Source of the DNA: an uncultured Bacilli bacterium
GTDB taxonomy: Bacteria; Bacillota_I; Bacilli_A; RF39; UBA660
Length of the DNA: 64,000 nt
Reading direction: 5' to 3'
Assembly (NCBI GenBank): GCA_910589375.1
Contig: CAJUTK010000004.1
Location: forward strand, 1 to 64,000
Every line of letters begins with the position of its first letter. Position 1 is the first letter of the stretch. Below are positions 25,138-33,816 of the stretch, piece after piece. The notes under the pieces were generated by a model. That model was not told where the DNA came from. It made no database searches and saw only the letters and a list, made by a program, of their open reading frames with translations. A program made the translations under genes and the position numbers.

Positions 25138-26151
25138 ATGATGAAAAATAAAAAAAATATTATTAATTTTTTAATTTTAATAGGAATTACTGTATTAGTA
25201 CTTTATTTTGCTTTGAAAGACGATTTTCAAAATATCATGAATCAACTTAGAAGTATTAATGTAGTATGGTTGTTAGTAGCTTTTTTAATAGTAATAATCT
25301 ATTGGTTACTAAGAAGTAAAGCAATTAATATTTTTACAAGAAAATTTATGCCTAAAACAAAATATAGAAGTTCATTACAGCTTATGATTCGTACTCAATT
25401 TTTTAATGCTGTAACTCCTTTTGCAACAGGTGGACAACCTTATCAAATTTATCACTTAGTAAAAGATGGAGTTCGATTAACTACTTCTACGAGTATTATT
25501 ATGCAAAATTTTATTGTATATCAAATTGCTATTGTATTATTAGGTGGAATTGCAGTATTAGCTAATCATGTTTTTTCAATGTTTGCTAAAAATGTTTTAT
25601 TAGGAAGATTAGTTACTTTAGGTTTTATTATTAACAGTTCTATTATTATTGTTTTGTTTATTGTGGCGTTTAGTGAAAAATTAAATAGAAAACTGATTCG
25701 TTTTGGTATTAATTTCTTAACAAAGTTAAAGATTGTTAAAAATAAAGAAAAGAAATTAGCTGAATGGGATGAATATATTATTAAATTTCATAAAAGTGCT
25801 ACGATGCTATTGGAAAATAAAAAAGACTTTCTTTTCTGTATCTTTTTAAACTTTTTAGCTCTTTCACTTTTATATTCCATTCCATTAGTGCTTTTATATG
25901 CAACAGGTGATTTTGAAAGTTTTAATGTATTTGAAGCTATCGTAACAAGTGCATATGTTATGTTAATAGGATCTTTTGTTCCGATTCCAGGAGGAAGTGG
26001 AGGGCTAGAATATAGCTTTATTGCTTTCTATAGTAGTTTTATTGGGGGATCTAAATTAACTGCTATTATGTTGTTGTGGCGTTTAGTTACTTATTATTTT
26101 GGAATGATTGTAGGGGCTGTTAGTCTTAATATGAAGAAGGTGAAATCATGA
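25138..26151 (+). CDS. LPG synthase-type (YbhN/UPF0104) integral membrane protein
   Basis: 337 residues with about seven to eight membrane helices. Family motifs are AFLIVIIYWLLRSKA, TPFATGGQPYQIYHL (about 97-111) and VPIPGGSGGLEYSFI (about 282-296). This family (lysylphosphatidylglycerol synthase transmembrane region) acts as lipid flippase or transporter. There is no GNAT-like synthetase domain, so it does not transfer lysine itself. It starts 2 bases after pgk and overlaps the glycosyltransferase by ATGA, which suggests a joint role in moving a glycolipid or its acceptor. Confidence 0.85.
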   Translation: MMKNKKNIINFLILIGITVLVLYFALKDDFQNIMNQLRSINVVWLLVAFLIVIIYWLLRSKAINIFTRKFMPKTKYRSSLQLMIRTQFFNAVTPFATGGQPYQIYHLVKDGVRLTTSTSIIMQNFIVYQIAIVLLGGIAVLANHVFSMFAKNVLLGRLVTLGFIINSSIIIVLFIVAFSEKLNRKLIRFGINFLTKLKIVKNKEKKLAEWDEYIIKFHKSATMLLENKKDFLFCIFLNFLALSLLYSIPLVLLYATGDFESFNVFEAIVTSAYVMLIGSFVPIPGGSGGLEYSFIAFYSSFIGGSKLTAIMLLWRLVTYYFGMIVGAVSLNMKKVKS

Positions 26152-27395
26152 GAATTGGAATATTTACAGATACGTATCCTCCTTTTATCAATGGAGTTTC
26201 TACTAGTATTGCAATGCTAGAGAATGCTTTAATGAAAATGGGACATGAGGTTTTTATTGTTACTGTAAACCCAGAGGATATGCATTATAGTTTTGAGAAG
26301 AATGATAGAATCATACGATTACCAGGTATTCCTATTGGAATTTATGATTACCGTTTAACAGGGGTATATCCAATTAAGGCTATTAGTAAAATTAAAGAAT
26401 GGAATTTAGATATTATTCATTCTCATACAGAATTTGGAGTAGGGACATTTGCACGTATTATGGCTCGTCAGCTAGATATTCCAATTGTTCATACATATCA
26501 TACTATGTATGAGGATTATGTTCATTATATTACAAAAGGATATTTTGACGCCACCAGTAAGAAAGTAGTAGAGCATTTAACAAAGTTTTATTGTGATAAG
26601 ACTGTTACAGAATTAATTGTTCCTACTAAGAAGACATATGATTTATTTAAAGAAAAATATGAGTATACAAGAAATATTCATATTGTTCCAACAGGAGTAG
26701 AAGTAGAACGTTTCTATCGAGAAGAAAATGATATGAAAGAAACAGAAAAGATTCGTAAAAGTTTAGGTCTTAAGAAAAGTGATTTTGTATTATTATTTGT
26801 AGGTCGTTTAGCGGCAGAAAAAAATGTAACATTTTTATTAGATAATCAAGCAAAGTTAGTAAAAAAGAATCCAAATTGTAAACTGCTTATTATAGGCGAT
26901 GGGCCTGATATGGATAGCTTTAAGGAACAAGTAAAGAAATTGAAAATCGAAGATAATGTCATTTTTACAGGAAAGGTTCCTTGGGATGAAATTCATAAAT
27001 ATTATCAAATACCACAAGTATTTGTAACAGCTTCTCATACAGAGACTCAAGGTCTTACTTTATTAGAAGCTATGGCAGCATCTGTTCCTGTAATTGGATA
27101 TGACGATGAAGCGTTTCGCGATGTAGTAGTTCCAGATTTAAATGGATATCTATTTAAAGAAAATAAAGATTATTTAGAGTATGTAGAAAAAACAATGTCT
27201 GATAAAAAACTTTTAGAACGATTAAGTAGACAAGCTAGAATTAATGCAGAGTCACATTCAGCAAAATATTATGGAGAAAAGGTTTTAGATGTTTATTATA
27301 CGGCTTTAGGTGGAAGCGTATCTGGTGGTAATGAAAAAAAGACATTTGTGTCAACAATGAAAAGTGTAGTAAAGAAGGGATTTCATGGCAAGTAA
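26148..27395 (+). CDS. Glycosyltransferase family 4 (diacylglycerol glucosyltransferase-like)
   Basis: 415 residues, GT-B fold. The N-terminal segment is MRIGIFTDTYPPFINGVSTSI with IIHSHTEFGVGTFARIMA (about 86-103) and PIVHTYHTMYEDYVHYI. The C-terminal nucleotide-sugar site is VGRLAAEKNVTFLL and ASHTETQGLTLLEAMAASVPVIG (EX7E motif). This sequence type is shared with alpha-glucosyl diacylglycerol synthases of Bacillota and Mollicutes that make membrane glycolipids or LTA anchors. The acceptor is inferred. It overlaps the flippase-like gene by 4 bases and tpiA by 11. Confidence 0.88.
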   Translation: MRIGIFTDTYPPFINGVSTSIAMLENALMKMGHEVFIVTVNPEDMHYSFEKNDRIIRLPGIPIGIYDYRLTGVYPIKAISKIKEWNLDIIHSHTEFGVGTFARIMARQLDIPIVHTYHTMYEDYVHYITKGYFDATSKKVVEHLTKFYCDKTVTELIVPTKKTYDLFKEKYEYTRNIHIVPTGVEVERFYREENDMKETEKIRKSLGLKKSDFVLLFVGRLAAEKNVTFLLDNQAKLVKKNPNCKLLIIGDGPDMDSFKEQVKKLKIEDNVIFTGKVPWDEIHKYYQIPQVFVTASHTETQGLTLLEAMAASVPVIGYDDEAFRDVVVPDLNGYLFKENKDYLEYVEKTMSDKKLLERLSRQARINAESHSAKYYGEKVLDVYYTALGGSVSGGNEKKTFVSTMKSVVKKGFHGK

Positions 27396-28116
27396 GAGAA
27401 TTGTAGTAGGAAATATGAAAATGAATTTAACAGCACAAGAAATTAACAAATATTTAAAAGTAATTGAAAAAAAGGAATATAATAATCAAGTTATTTTTTG
27501 CCCAAGTAGTTTATATTTACCATATTTTGTTGGAAAAACATATGGTGTTGGAATTCAAAATATAGCAGCTTATGAAAATGGTGCTTATACTGGAGAAATT
27601 TCAGCACTCCAAGCCAAAAGTATGCATTTAGATTGTACTCTAATTGGGCATAGTGAAAGAAGAGAATATTTTAAGGAAACAGACGAGGTAGTTAGACAGA
27701 AAATTAAACTATCTCTACAGGCTAATTTAAAAGTAATTCTATGTATTGGTGAAACTGAAGAAGAGAGAGATTCACTAAAGACTTATAAAGTTTTAAAAAA
27801 GCAAATTGTAAATGCTTTAAAAGGATTTGAAGAGAAAGAATTAAAAAAGATTATTATAGCGTATGAGCCAATCTGGGCTATTGGAACTGGTAAGACTCCA
27901 TCTAATGAGGAAATAAAAGATACGATATCTTTTATTAAGGATATTGTAAAAGATTCGTTGCATATTAATATGTCAGTATTATATGGTGGTAGTGTAAATG
28001 AGAAAAATATTGCTAGTTTGAATCAAATTGAGAATATTGATGGATATTTAGTTGGTGGAGCTAGTACCAAAGCAGATAAGTTTATGAAAATAATAGAAGT
28101 TGTTGTAAATCAATAA
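27385..28116 (+). CDS. tpiA: Triosephosphate isomerase
   Basis: 243 residues, TIM barrel. The catalytic Lys is in VGNMKMN (about residue 12; the usual Trp of GNWKMN is Met here), the His in IGHSERRE (about 90) and the Glu in AYEPIWAIGTGKTPS (about 159), with the closing YGGSVNEKN and DGYLVGGAST. It interconverts the triose phosphates. It is the last gene of the pgk operon, starting within the glycosyltransferase gene. The Trp-to-Met change is outside the catalytic residues and should be tolerated. Confidence 0.96.
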   Translation: MASKRIVVGNMKMNLTAQEINKYLKVIEKKEYNNQVIFCPSSLYLPYFVGKTYGVGIQNIAAYENGAYTGEISALQAKSMHLDCTLIGHSERREYFKETDEVVRQKIKLSLQANLKVILCIGETEEERDSLKTYKVLKKQIVNALKGFEEKELKKIIIAYEPIWAIGTGKTPSNEEIKDTISFIKDIVKDSLHINMSVLYGGSVNEKNIASLNQIENIDGYLVGGASTKADKFMKIIEVVVNQ

Positions 28117-28128
28117 CTTTTTTTATAT

Positions 28129-28136
28129 TTTCGACA
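28129..28136 (-). promoter_or_regulatory. Spo0A-box-like site upstream of spo0A
   Basis: TTTCGACA, i.e. TGTCGAAA on the minus strand, equal to the core 0A box TGTCGAA. It stands about 65 bases before the spo0A ATG, after the tpiA stop. Autoregulation of spo0A is known in Bacillus; here it is inferred from the motif. Confidence 0.5.
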
Positions 28137-28200
28137 TAATATGATAAATGTTGTAGTAGAGGTGATGTAGAATTAAGTAGTATTGTAAGGAGGAGAATGT

Positions 28201-28965
28201 ATGGAAAAGATTAAATTATTGATGATAGATGACAATATAGAATTAATTGGAGCAGTAAGAGAGTATTTAAAAGATAATGACAATATGGAAATTGTTTATG
28301 AAGCTCATAATGGAGAAGAGGGAATTTCTTTAATAGAAAAAGAAAAAGAGCACTATGATTGTATTATTTTAGACTTAATAATGCCTGTAAAAGATGGTCT
28401 TTATGTTTTAGAAGAAATGAAGAATCGTGGAATTAATAAAGATGTGATAGTAGCTACTAGTTATAATGCTATGGATACAATTCGTCAAGTATCAGAGTAT
28501 GGAGTAAATTATTATGTTTTAAAGCCATTTGATTTAGGAGATTTAGAAAAGAAAATTATGACATTGTCTAATAAAAAATATGATAATAAGACAATTGACT
28601 TAGCGAAGAATAATTTGCAAGTGTCTATAACAAAGATTTTACATGAACTAGGCATTCCATCCCATATTAAAGGCTATCAATATATTAGAGAGGGTATTGG
28701 AATACTTTATGAAAGACCAGAGACTATTGGTGGTATTACGAAAGAATTATATCCCGAACTTGCTAATAAATTTGACACTACTGTATCTAGAGTAGAAAGA
28801 GCTATTCGACATGCGATAGAAGTAAGTTGGAATCGTGGCAATTGGGATTTAATGGAAGATATTTTTGGACATAGTGTTGATATTGATAAAGCAAAACCTA
28901 CCAATTCAGAATTTATTGTAACTATTGCAGATAAATTGCGTTTAGATTATCATAAGGTTCATTAA
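28201..28965 (+). CDS. spo0A: Sporulation master regulator Spo0A
   Basis: 254 residues. The N-terminal receiver domain has the acidic pair in LLMIDDNIEL, the phosphoacceptor Asp in CIILDLIMPVKDG (about residue 57) and the Lys in VLKPFDLGDLEKK (about 108). The C-terminal DNA-binding domain has the near-invariant HIKGYQYIREGI, TTVSRVERAIRHAIEVSWNRGN and SKAKPTNSEFI-like (DKAKPTNSEFIVTIADKLRL) segments, which identify Spo0A specifically. It commits cells to sporulation when phosphorylated. AAGGAGGAG precedes the ATG, and a terminator follows. The organism probably sporulates or descends from sporulators. The KinB-like kinase at 58462-59676 is a candidate input. Confidence 0.97.
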   Translation: MEKIKLLMIDDNIELIGAVREYLKDNDNMEIVYEAHNGEEGISLIEKEKEHYDCIILDLIMPVKDGLYVLEEMKNRGINKDVIVATSYNAMDTIRQVSEYGVNYYVLKPFDLGDLEKKIMTLSNKKYDNKTIDLAKNNLQVSITKILHELGIPSHIKGYQYIREGIGILYERPETIGGITKELYPELANKFDTTVSRVERAIRHAIEVSWNRGNWDLMEDIFGHSVDIDKAKPTNSEFIVTIADKLRLDYHKVH

Positions 28966-28990
28966 AAAACATATATCGCTATATGTTTTT
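28964..28990. terminator. Bidirectional terminator after spo0A
   Basis: AAAAAACATATA, loop TCGC, TATATGTTTTTT. It overlaps the end of the convergent minus-strand gene. Confidence 0.85.
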
Positions 28991-29905
28991 TTCTTTTTGA
29001 ATTGGTGTAATAGAAAAACTTTCATAATCAAATATCTCTAGACAATCTCTAGAGATATCTTCATGAATCATGAAGTTTTTAGTACTCATTATCTTTTTTA
29101 AAATAGAGTCAAACGTATCTCCAGTATTTTCTAATTGTTCTTCTGGTATCTTTAATTTTTTCTTAGTAGAAATAGCTATATATGGTAGTCTATTAGTAGC
29201 AAAAATAGACCAGTATTTTTCGAAAAATTGAAGAACTATATTTCTTTCAGTAGCTTCTAAGTCTAAACATATTGAATTTATGCTTTCTCTAGCTTTTGCA
29301 TAGTCTCTATTTAAAAAGGTATTAAAATATTGTGGATTATTCTCTATAAATTTTCTGAAAAAAGTAGGAGAAGAAAGTCCATAATAAGCAGAAGACATTA
29401 AATTATTAGCGAAGAATAAAGGTGTCTTTTCTCTTCCCTGATAAAGTCCAAAAATATTCTTTTTGTTTCTTCTTTGAAATATTTCTCGAACAGCTTCTAC
29501 TTCTTCTAAATTCCATGGCTTTTCTTTTGCTACCAATCCTTTTTCATTTATAGGATCGTAGAAAGCAGGATTGAAACTATGGAAGATAAATCCTTGGTTT
29601 AAGAATTTTTGTATTCTATTTAAATTTCCAGCACTTTGTAATTCTTCTTGTAAAAAAGTAGTAAGGCAATCTTGGAATAAGCCATGGTTTTGATTTTTTT
29701 CAATTTCGCTACGATAAGTTATTATTTTATTACAAATGGTTGCTACAGCTTCTAAAGTATTAGGAGAACTAGTAATAGTATAGTAATAAATTATTAGGTT
29801 TACTAAGTTAATATATTCTTCATTTGAAAGAGAAAATTTTTTAGACATTTCTGTTATAATAAATTTATTTTCATCCAGTTCTAATTCTTGAATCCATTCT
29901 TTCAT
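28979..29905 (-). CDS. Unrecognised cytoplasmic protein
   Basis: 308 residues. The start is taken at ATG 29905, which follows GGTGAT; a longer frame from 29950 has no ribosome site. Features seen: an N-terminal acidic helical part (WIQELELDENKFIITEMSKK), a HSFNPAFYDPINEKGL stretch, YQGREKTPLFFANNLMSSAYYGLSSPTFF (about 174-202) with several aromatic residues, and a long FFEKYW helix. There is no membrane segment and no known catalytic motif. It lies downstream of the metallophosphoesterase gene on the same strand, 46 bases apart, so the two may be co-transcribed. Function unknown. Confidence 0.7.
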   Translation of the reverse strand: MKEWIQELELDENKFIITEMSKKFSLSNEEYINLVNLIIYYYTITSSPNTLEAVATICNKIITYRSEIEKNQNHGLFQDCLTTFLQEELQSAGNLNRIQKFLNQGFIFHSFNPAFYDPINEKGLVAKEKPWNLEEVEAVREIFQRRNKKNIFGLYQGREKTPLFFANNLMSSAYYGLSSPTFFRKFIENNPQYFNTFLNRDYAKARESINSICLDLEATERNIVLQFFEKYWSIFATNRLPYIAISTKKKLKIPEEQLENTGDTFDSILKKIMSTKNFMIHEDISRDCLEIFDYESFSITPIQKEKNI

Positions 29906-29951
29906 TTTATCACCATTTTTAGTATAACATAAAAGAATGGCAAAAACCATT

Positions 29952-30824
29952 CTACTTATTTACGATTCTATATAAATTGAAGGAAGGCCTATTAAAAAAT
30001 CTGAATTTAATAGTAGAAGTTCCTACACCACTAGAAATATATAACTCTGTATTATCTAATGTATAATGATTATCATAGTATTTTCTAGCATGTGGAGGAA
30101 GTACGATAGCTCCTATAAAAGGGAATCTAACTTGTCCATTATGAGAATGCCCAGCCAAAATAAGTTGAAATTTAGAATAATCAAATTCATCTATGTAGTC
30201 TGGTTCATGCATAATCAAAATATTGTATTTGCTATCTATTTCTTCAATCTTTTTTAATGCATTTTCTACTTTTTCCGCAGCAAATAAATTGCCATATTCT
30301 CCAGTAGAAATTCCAGCAATTAAAATAGGATTATTATCACCATTATATAATATCTGATAACTATCATCGAGATTAGTAAAATCAATATTTGATATTACGG
30401 TATGATAGTCATCCTGAGTATTATCATGATTTCCCATAATAATGTATTTTCCTAAGTTAGCTTCTAATTTATTTAATTGCTCTTCTAAGCTGTTTAAATC
30501 TTCTTGTGTATATTCTTTATTTCTATCTAAAAGATCCCCTGTGATAACAATAATATCAGGATTTGTTTCATTGACTCTTTTTACTAAATATTCGATTTCC
30601 TTTTTCTTAGTAGTTTGTCCATAGTGAACATCACTGATATGAGCAACTTTTAATCCATAAAAACTATCTGGAAGGTTTTCATTTGTTACTAAATATTCTT
30701 TTGTTATAAGCCCAGAAGTAGCAATAAATCTTCCATATAAGAGAGTTCCTGCTATTAATAAAACAAGAGCAACAACAATCTTAATCCATAACTTTATTTT
30801 TCTTTTAGGAGTTTTTTCTTTCAC
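29952..30824 (-). CDS. Membrane-anchored metallophosphoesterase (YkuE/YaeI-like)
   Basis: 290 residues. A basic N-terminus and one membrane helix (LWIKIVVALVLLIAGTLLYG) are followed by a calcineurin-like domain: AHISDVHYG, ITGDLLDRN, MGNHDN, MHEPDYIDEF and AGHSHNGQVRFP with the metal ligands. The domain should face outward. YkuE-type proteins act on lipid-linked phosphates such as UDP-diacylglucosamine; the exact substrate is unknown. The GTG at 30824 has AGGTGA 5 bases before it; an upstream in-frame GTG at 30833 lies inside that site. Confidence 0.88.
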   Translation of the reverse strand: MKEKTPKRKIKLWIKIVVALVLLIAGTLLYGRFIATSGLITKEYLVTNENLPDSFYGLKVAHISDVHYGQTTKKKEIEYLVKRVNETNPDIIVITGDLLDRNKEYTQEDLNSLEEQLNKLEANLGKYIIMGNHDNTQDDYHTVISNIDFTNLDDSYQILYNGDNNPILIAGISTGEYGNLFAAEKVENALKKIEEIDSKYNILIMHEPDYIDEFDYSKFQLILAGHSHNGQVRFPFIGAIVLPPHARKYYDNHYTLDNTELYISSGVGTSTIKFRFFNRPSFNLYRIVNK

Positions 30825-30952
30825 CCTAATCACCTACTATCATTTTAACATACATGACCCTCAAATTCAATGTGAAATAATAGTATTTTCATTTGTAATA
30901 TTTCTTTATTTATGTTATACTTTTTTAAGTAAGATAAGAAAGAGTGTATGGT

Positions 30953-32788
30953 ATGAAGAAATTAGATGAAAAGGGTTTTGCAATTTCTGCAATTTTATAT
31001 ACAATGCTTATATTAACAGTACTTTTAATGTTTTTAATAGTTGGAATTCTTGCTAATAGGAGATCTACATTGAATAAAATGTCTTCTAAAGTAGGGGACG
31101 ATGTCAGTAAGAAAACGTATGCAAGAATTGACTATGAATACACAAATTGTAGCGAATATAATGGTGTTTTTAGTGAATCAGGAAGTTATCTTTGTATGTT
31201 ATCTCCAGGAACTTATCAAATAGAAACATGGGGAGCTCAGGGTGGATACAGAACAGATGCTACTAAGGGTGGTAAAGGTGGTTATTCGACTGGTATCATT
31301 ACTATAGCAGAGACAACTAAAATCTATGTAAATGTCGGCGGCGAAGGTGGTCATGGCGCTAATGGTTGTGGTCAAACAGTTTGCCCAGGTGGTTTTAATG
31401 GCGGTGGATATCGATACAAATATTATGGCGGTGGCGGAGCCTCTGACGTTAGAATAAATTCTAATTCTTTATATGCTAGAGTAATTGTAGCAGGTGGTGG
31501 AGGTTCTGATGGAGCCACTAATAAAATGGGAATGTATGGTGGAGGAACTGCTGGCGGTAATGCCACAGAATCATATGGAACTGGCGGTTATGGAGGAACA
31601 GCGAGTGGAAACACTTGGAAAAAAGATCTTTCAACTACTACAGCAACTGTTACAAATGATGCCTATGCTGGATTTGGTTTTGGTGGAAACGGAGTTTATC
31701 AGAATTCTGGTTATGCTGGAGCTGGAGGTGGCGGCTGGTATGGTGGGGCTGGTAGTGTCCCAGATAGCTCAGGAGATGATGACCGTGGAGGCGGTGGTGG
31801 ATCTGGATATGTTTATACTTCCTCAACAGCTTCCTCTTATCCAACTGGTAAACTTTTAAGCAATCAATATTATCTTAAGGCAGCAGAAACTGTTGCTGGA
31901 AATCAAGCATTTCCTTCTCCATCTGGTGGAACAGAAACTGGTCATTCAGGGGATGGTTATGTTAAAATTAAACTTTTAGATGCTTCTACTTTTTCTGTAT
32001 ATGATAGTCCAGGAAGTTATGACTTAGTATTAGCTCCAGGTACTTATGCTATTCAAACATGGGGGGCTCAAGGTGGAGGTAAACAAAATAATAGTAGCTT
32101 AGATTCTTCCATTGGTGGACTTGGAGGATATTCAGAAGGTAAATTAACATTGACAGAATCTACTCATATCTATATTAATGTAGGAGGTATGGGTAAGTCC
32201 ATAGGCAGTGGCCTTGCAAAAGGTGGCTTTAATGGCGGTGGAGATGCTTATGGATCTAGTACTAGTGAACCAGGAAATGGAGGCGGAGGAGCCTCTGATG
32301 TTAGAATTGGCTCTAATTCTTTATATGCTAGAGTAATCGTTGCTGGAGGCGGCGGTGGAGCTGGTGAAGATGCTAATGATAGACCAGGATATGGTGGAGG
32401 AACTAGCGGAGGCTCTAGTGGAGGTATGTCAACACTTGCCACACAAACTAGTACAGGAACCGGAGGAGTATTCGGACTTGGTGCTAACACGTCCTACGAT
32501 GGTGGAGCTGGAGGCGGTGGCTGGTATGGCGGAGGTACTAGTGGAGGTACACAAGATGCTATTACAACCAATTCTGGTTTAGATACTTCTGGAGGTGCTG
32601 GAGGTTCAGGATACGTCTATACTTCCTCAACAGCAGCTTCTTACCCAACTGGTTGTTTACTAACTAGTAAATATTATTTAACTGGCGCACAGACTTTGGC
32701 AGGAAATTCTAAATTTGAATCTCCAAATGGTGGCGAAGAGACTGGTCACAGTGGAGATGGCGCTGTTATTATTATGAAATTAAAATAA
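30953..32788 (+). CDS. Pseudopilin-like anchored protein with two glycine-rich (ALK-type) domains
   Basis: 611 residues. The N-terminus MKKLDEKGFAISAILYTMLI looks like a type IV prepilin: a short basic leader ending in KGF, then a hydrophobic helix to about residue 35, but without the Glu at position 5 of the mature form. Two glycine-rich domains of PF12810 type follow, at about 55-340 and 345-611. Each opens with PGTYxIxTWGAQGG, contains GGGGASDVRI...SLYARVIVAGGGG, and closes with GSGYVYTSSTA..SYPTG and ETGHSGDGxVxIxLL. The two copies remain near-identical in several DNA stretches, so duplication is recent or homogenised. Probably surface-exposed. No pilus genes are nearby. Confidence 0.78.
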   Translation: MKKLDEKGFAISAILYTMLILTVLLMFLIVGILANRRSTLNKMSSKVGDDVSKKTYARIDYEYTNCSEYNGVFSESGSYLCMLSPGTYQIETWGAQGGYRTDATKGGKGGYSTGIITIAETTKIYVNVGGEGGHGANGCGQTVCPGGFNGGGYRYKYYGGGGASDVRINSNSLYARVIVAGGGGSDGATNKMGMYGGGTAGGNATESYGTGGYGGTASGNTWKKDLSTTTATVTNDAYAGFGFGGNGVYQNSGYAGAGGGGWYGGAGSVPDSSGDDDRGGGGGSGYVYTSSTASSYPTGKLLSNQYYLKAAETVAGNQAFPSPSGGTETGHSGDGYVKIKLLDASTFSVYDSPGSYDLVLAPGTYAIQTWGAQGGGKQNNSSLDSSIGGLGGYSEGKLTLTESTHIYINVGGMGKSIGSGLAKGGFNGGGDAYGSSTSEPGNGGGGASDVRIGSNSLYARVIVAGGGGGAGEDANDRPGYGGGTSGGSSGGMSTLATQTSTGTGGVFGLGANTSYDGGAGGGGWYGGGTSGGTQDAITTNSGLDTSGGAGGSGYVYTSSTAASYPTGCLLTSKYYLTGAQTLAGNSKFESPNGGEETGHSGDGAVIIMKLK

Positions 32789-32792
32789 ATGG

Positions 32793-32821
32793 TTGAAATT
32801 TTTAAAAATTCCATTTATAAT
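32793..32821 (+). promoter_or_regulatory. Promoter of the T-box operon
   Basis: TTGAAA (32793-32798), 17-base spacer, TATAAT (32816-32821), a few bases before the T-box leader. Confidence 0.7.
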
Positions 32822-32827
32822 ATAATT

Positions 32828-33060
32828 TGTAAATGCGAAGAACAAGAGGAGTATATTAATTAGTACGTATTAGAGAGGAAAAGTCACTGGCTGAAAGCTT
32901 TTCTTAGGGAAAATTAATAGAAGGTAGCTTGGGAGCATATTATTTGAAATTAGTAGAATAATACGTTTACCGCGTTAAGGTGTTTAAGGTAATCTTAGGA
33001 TTATGAAAAAAGGTGGTACCACGACTATTCGTCCTTTATGGCGGATGTCGTGTTTTTTGT
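32828..33060 (+). promoter_or_regulatory. T-box riboswitch (valine type)
   Basis: A leader of about 230 bases with T-box landmarks: stem I with AGAGAGG and the GGCTGAAA apical region (32871-32896), a downstream specifier side (GAAGGTAGCTTGGGAGC, 32920-32936) with a candidate Val codon GTA at 32924-32926, and the T-box AGGTGGTACCACG (33011-33023). A terminator hairpin (CCACGAC..TATTCGTCC / GGCGGATGTCGTG, then T6) ends at 33057. Uncharged tRNA-Val would stabilise the antiterminator and switch on the HD gene and valS. The specifier placement is by eye. Confidence 0.92.
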
Positions 33061-33075
33061 TAAGGAGGATTTTTT

Positions 33076-33816
33076 ATGTTAACACAAGCGTTTGATGAAT
33101 ATGTAAGCCATTATGATATGAATGATGAAAATATTGCTTTAAAATATAATCATTCTTATCGAGTGATGGAATTAAATGAGAGATATGCACGAGAACTAGG
33201 ATTTAATGAGGAGGATATAGAACTTGCTCGTATTATTGGACTACTTCATGATTTTGGTAGGTTTGAGCAACTTAGAGTTTATCACAGTTATAATGATGCA
33301 AAAACAGTAGATCATGCTGATTATAGCGTAGTTCAATTATTTGATAAAGGTGAAATTAAAAAATATACGGATAAAGAAGAAGATTATGAAATTATTAAAT
33401 TTGCTATCGAGAATCATAATAAATTTAAAATTCCAGAGTGTTCTGATGAGAGAATGTTAAAACATGCTAAACTAATTAGAGATTCCGATAAGGTAGATAT
33501 TATGTACTTACTTGGATTTTTAGGAGAGTTAAATTATAAAGCAATCGATGCTCCTATTACAAAAGAAATCTTGAATTCTATTAAGAATCATGAAGAAATC
33601 TCAAAGACTTATATTCAAAATAAAAATGATCATATAGCTGTTCAGTTTGCATTCACATTTGATATTAATAATGACATTTGCTTACCAGATATGAAAAAGA
33701 ATTTAGAGGGCTTTTATAATCAAGTAGAAGTAGGAGATACTTTTAAAGAAATTTATGAGGAAGTAAAAAAATATATAGAAGAGAGGATGAATAGTCATGC
33801 TAGAGACGAAGTATAA
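33076..33816 (+). CDS. HD-domain phosphohydrolase in the valS operon
   Basis: 246 residues. HD motif residues: His 26 (KYNHSYRVM), His 58-Asp 59 (GLLHDFGRFEQ), His 80 (VDHADYS), then IENHNKFKIPE and RDSDKVDIMYLL. The fold is a metal-dependent phosphohydrolase; the substrate (nucleotide or (p)ppGpp-like) cannot be told. AAGGAGG precedes the ATG. It lies between the T-box and valS and overlaps valS by 20 bases, so valine starvation should raise it together with valS, an unusual linkage. Confidence 0.85.
   Translation: MLTQAFDEYVSHYDMNDENIALKYNHSYRVMELNERYARELGFNEEDIELARIIGLLHDFGRFEQLRVYHSYNDAKTVDHADYSVVQLFDKGEIKKYTDKEEDYEIIKFAIENHNKFKIPECSDERMLKHAKLIRDSDKVDIMYLLGFLGELNYKAIDAPITKEILNSIKNHEEISKTYIQNKNDHIAVQFAFTFDINNDICLPDMKKNLEGFYNQVEVGDTFKEIYEEVKKYIEERMNSHARDEV

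Noticed and set aside
31494..32582. Long frames on both strands inside the glycine-rich gene (31494-31859, 31650-31844, 32248-32490, 32340-32582)
   Set aside because: They are side effects of GGN-rich repeated codons; none has a ribosome site, and their proteins are low-complexity mirrors of the real frame.
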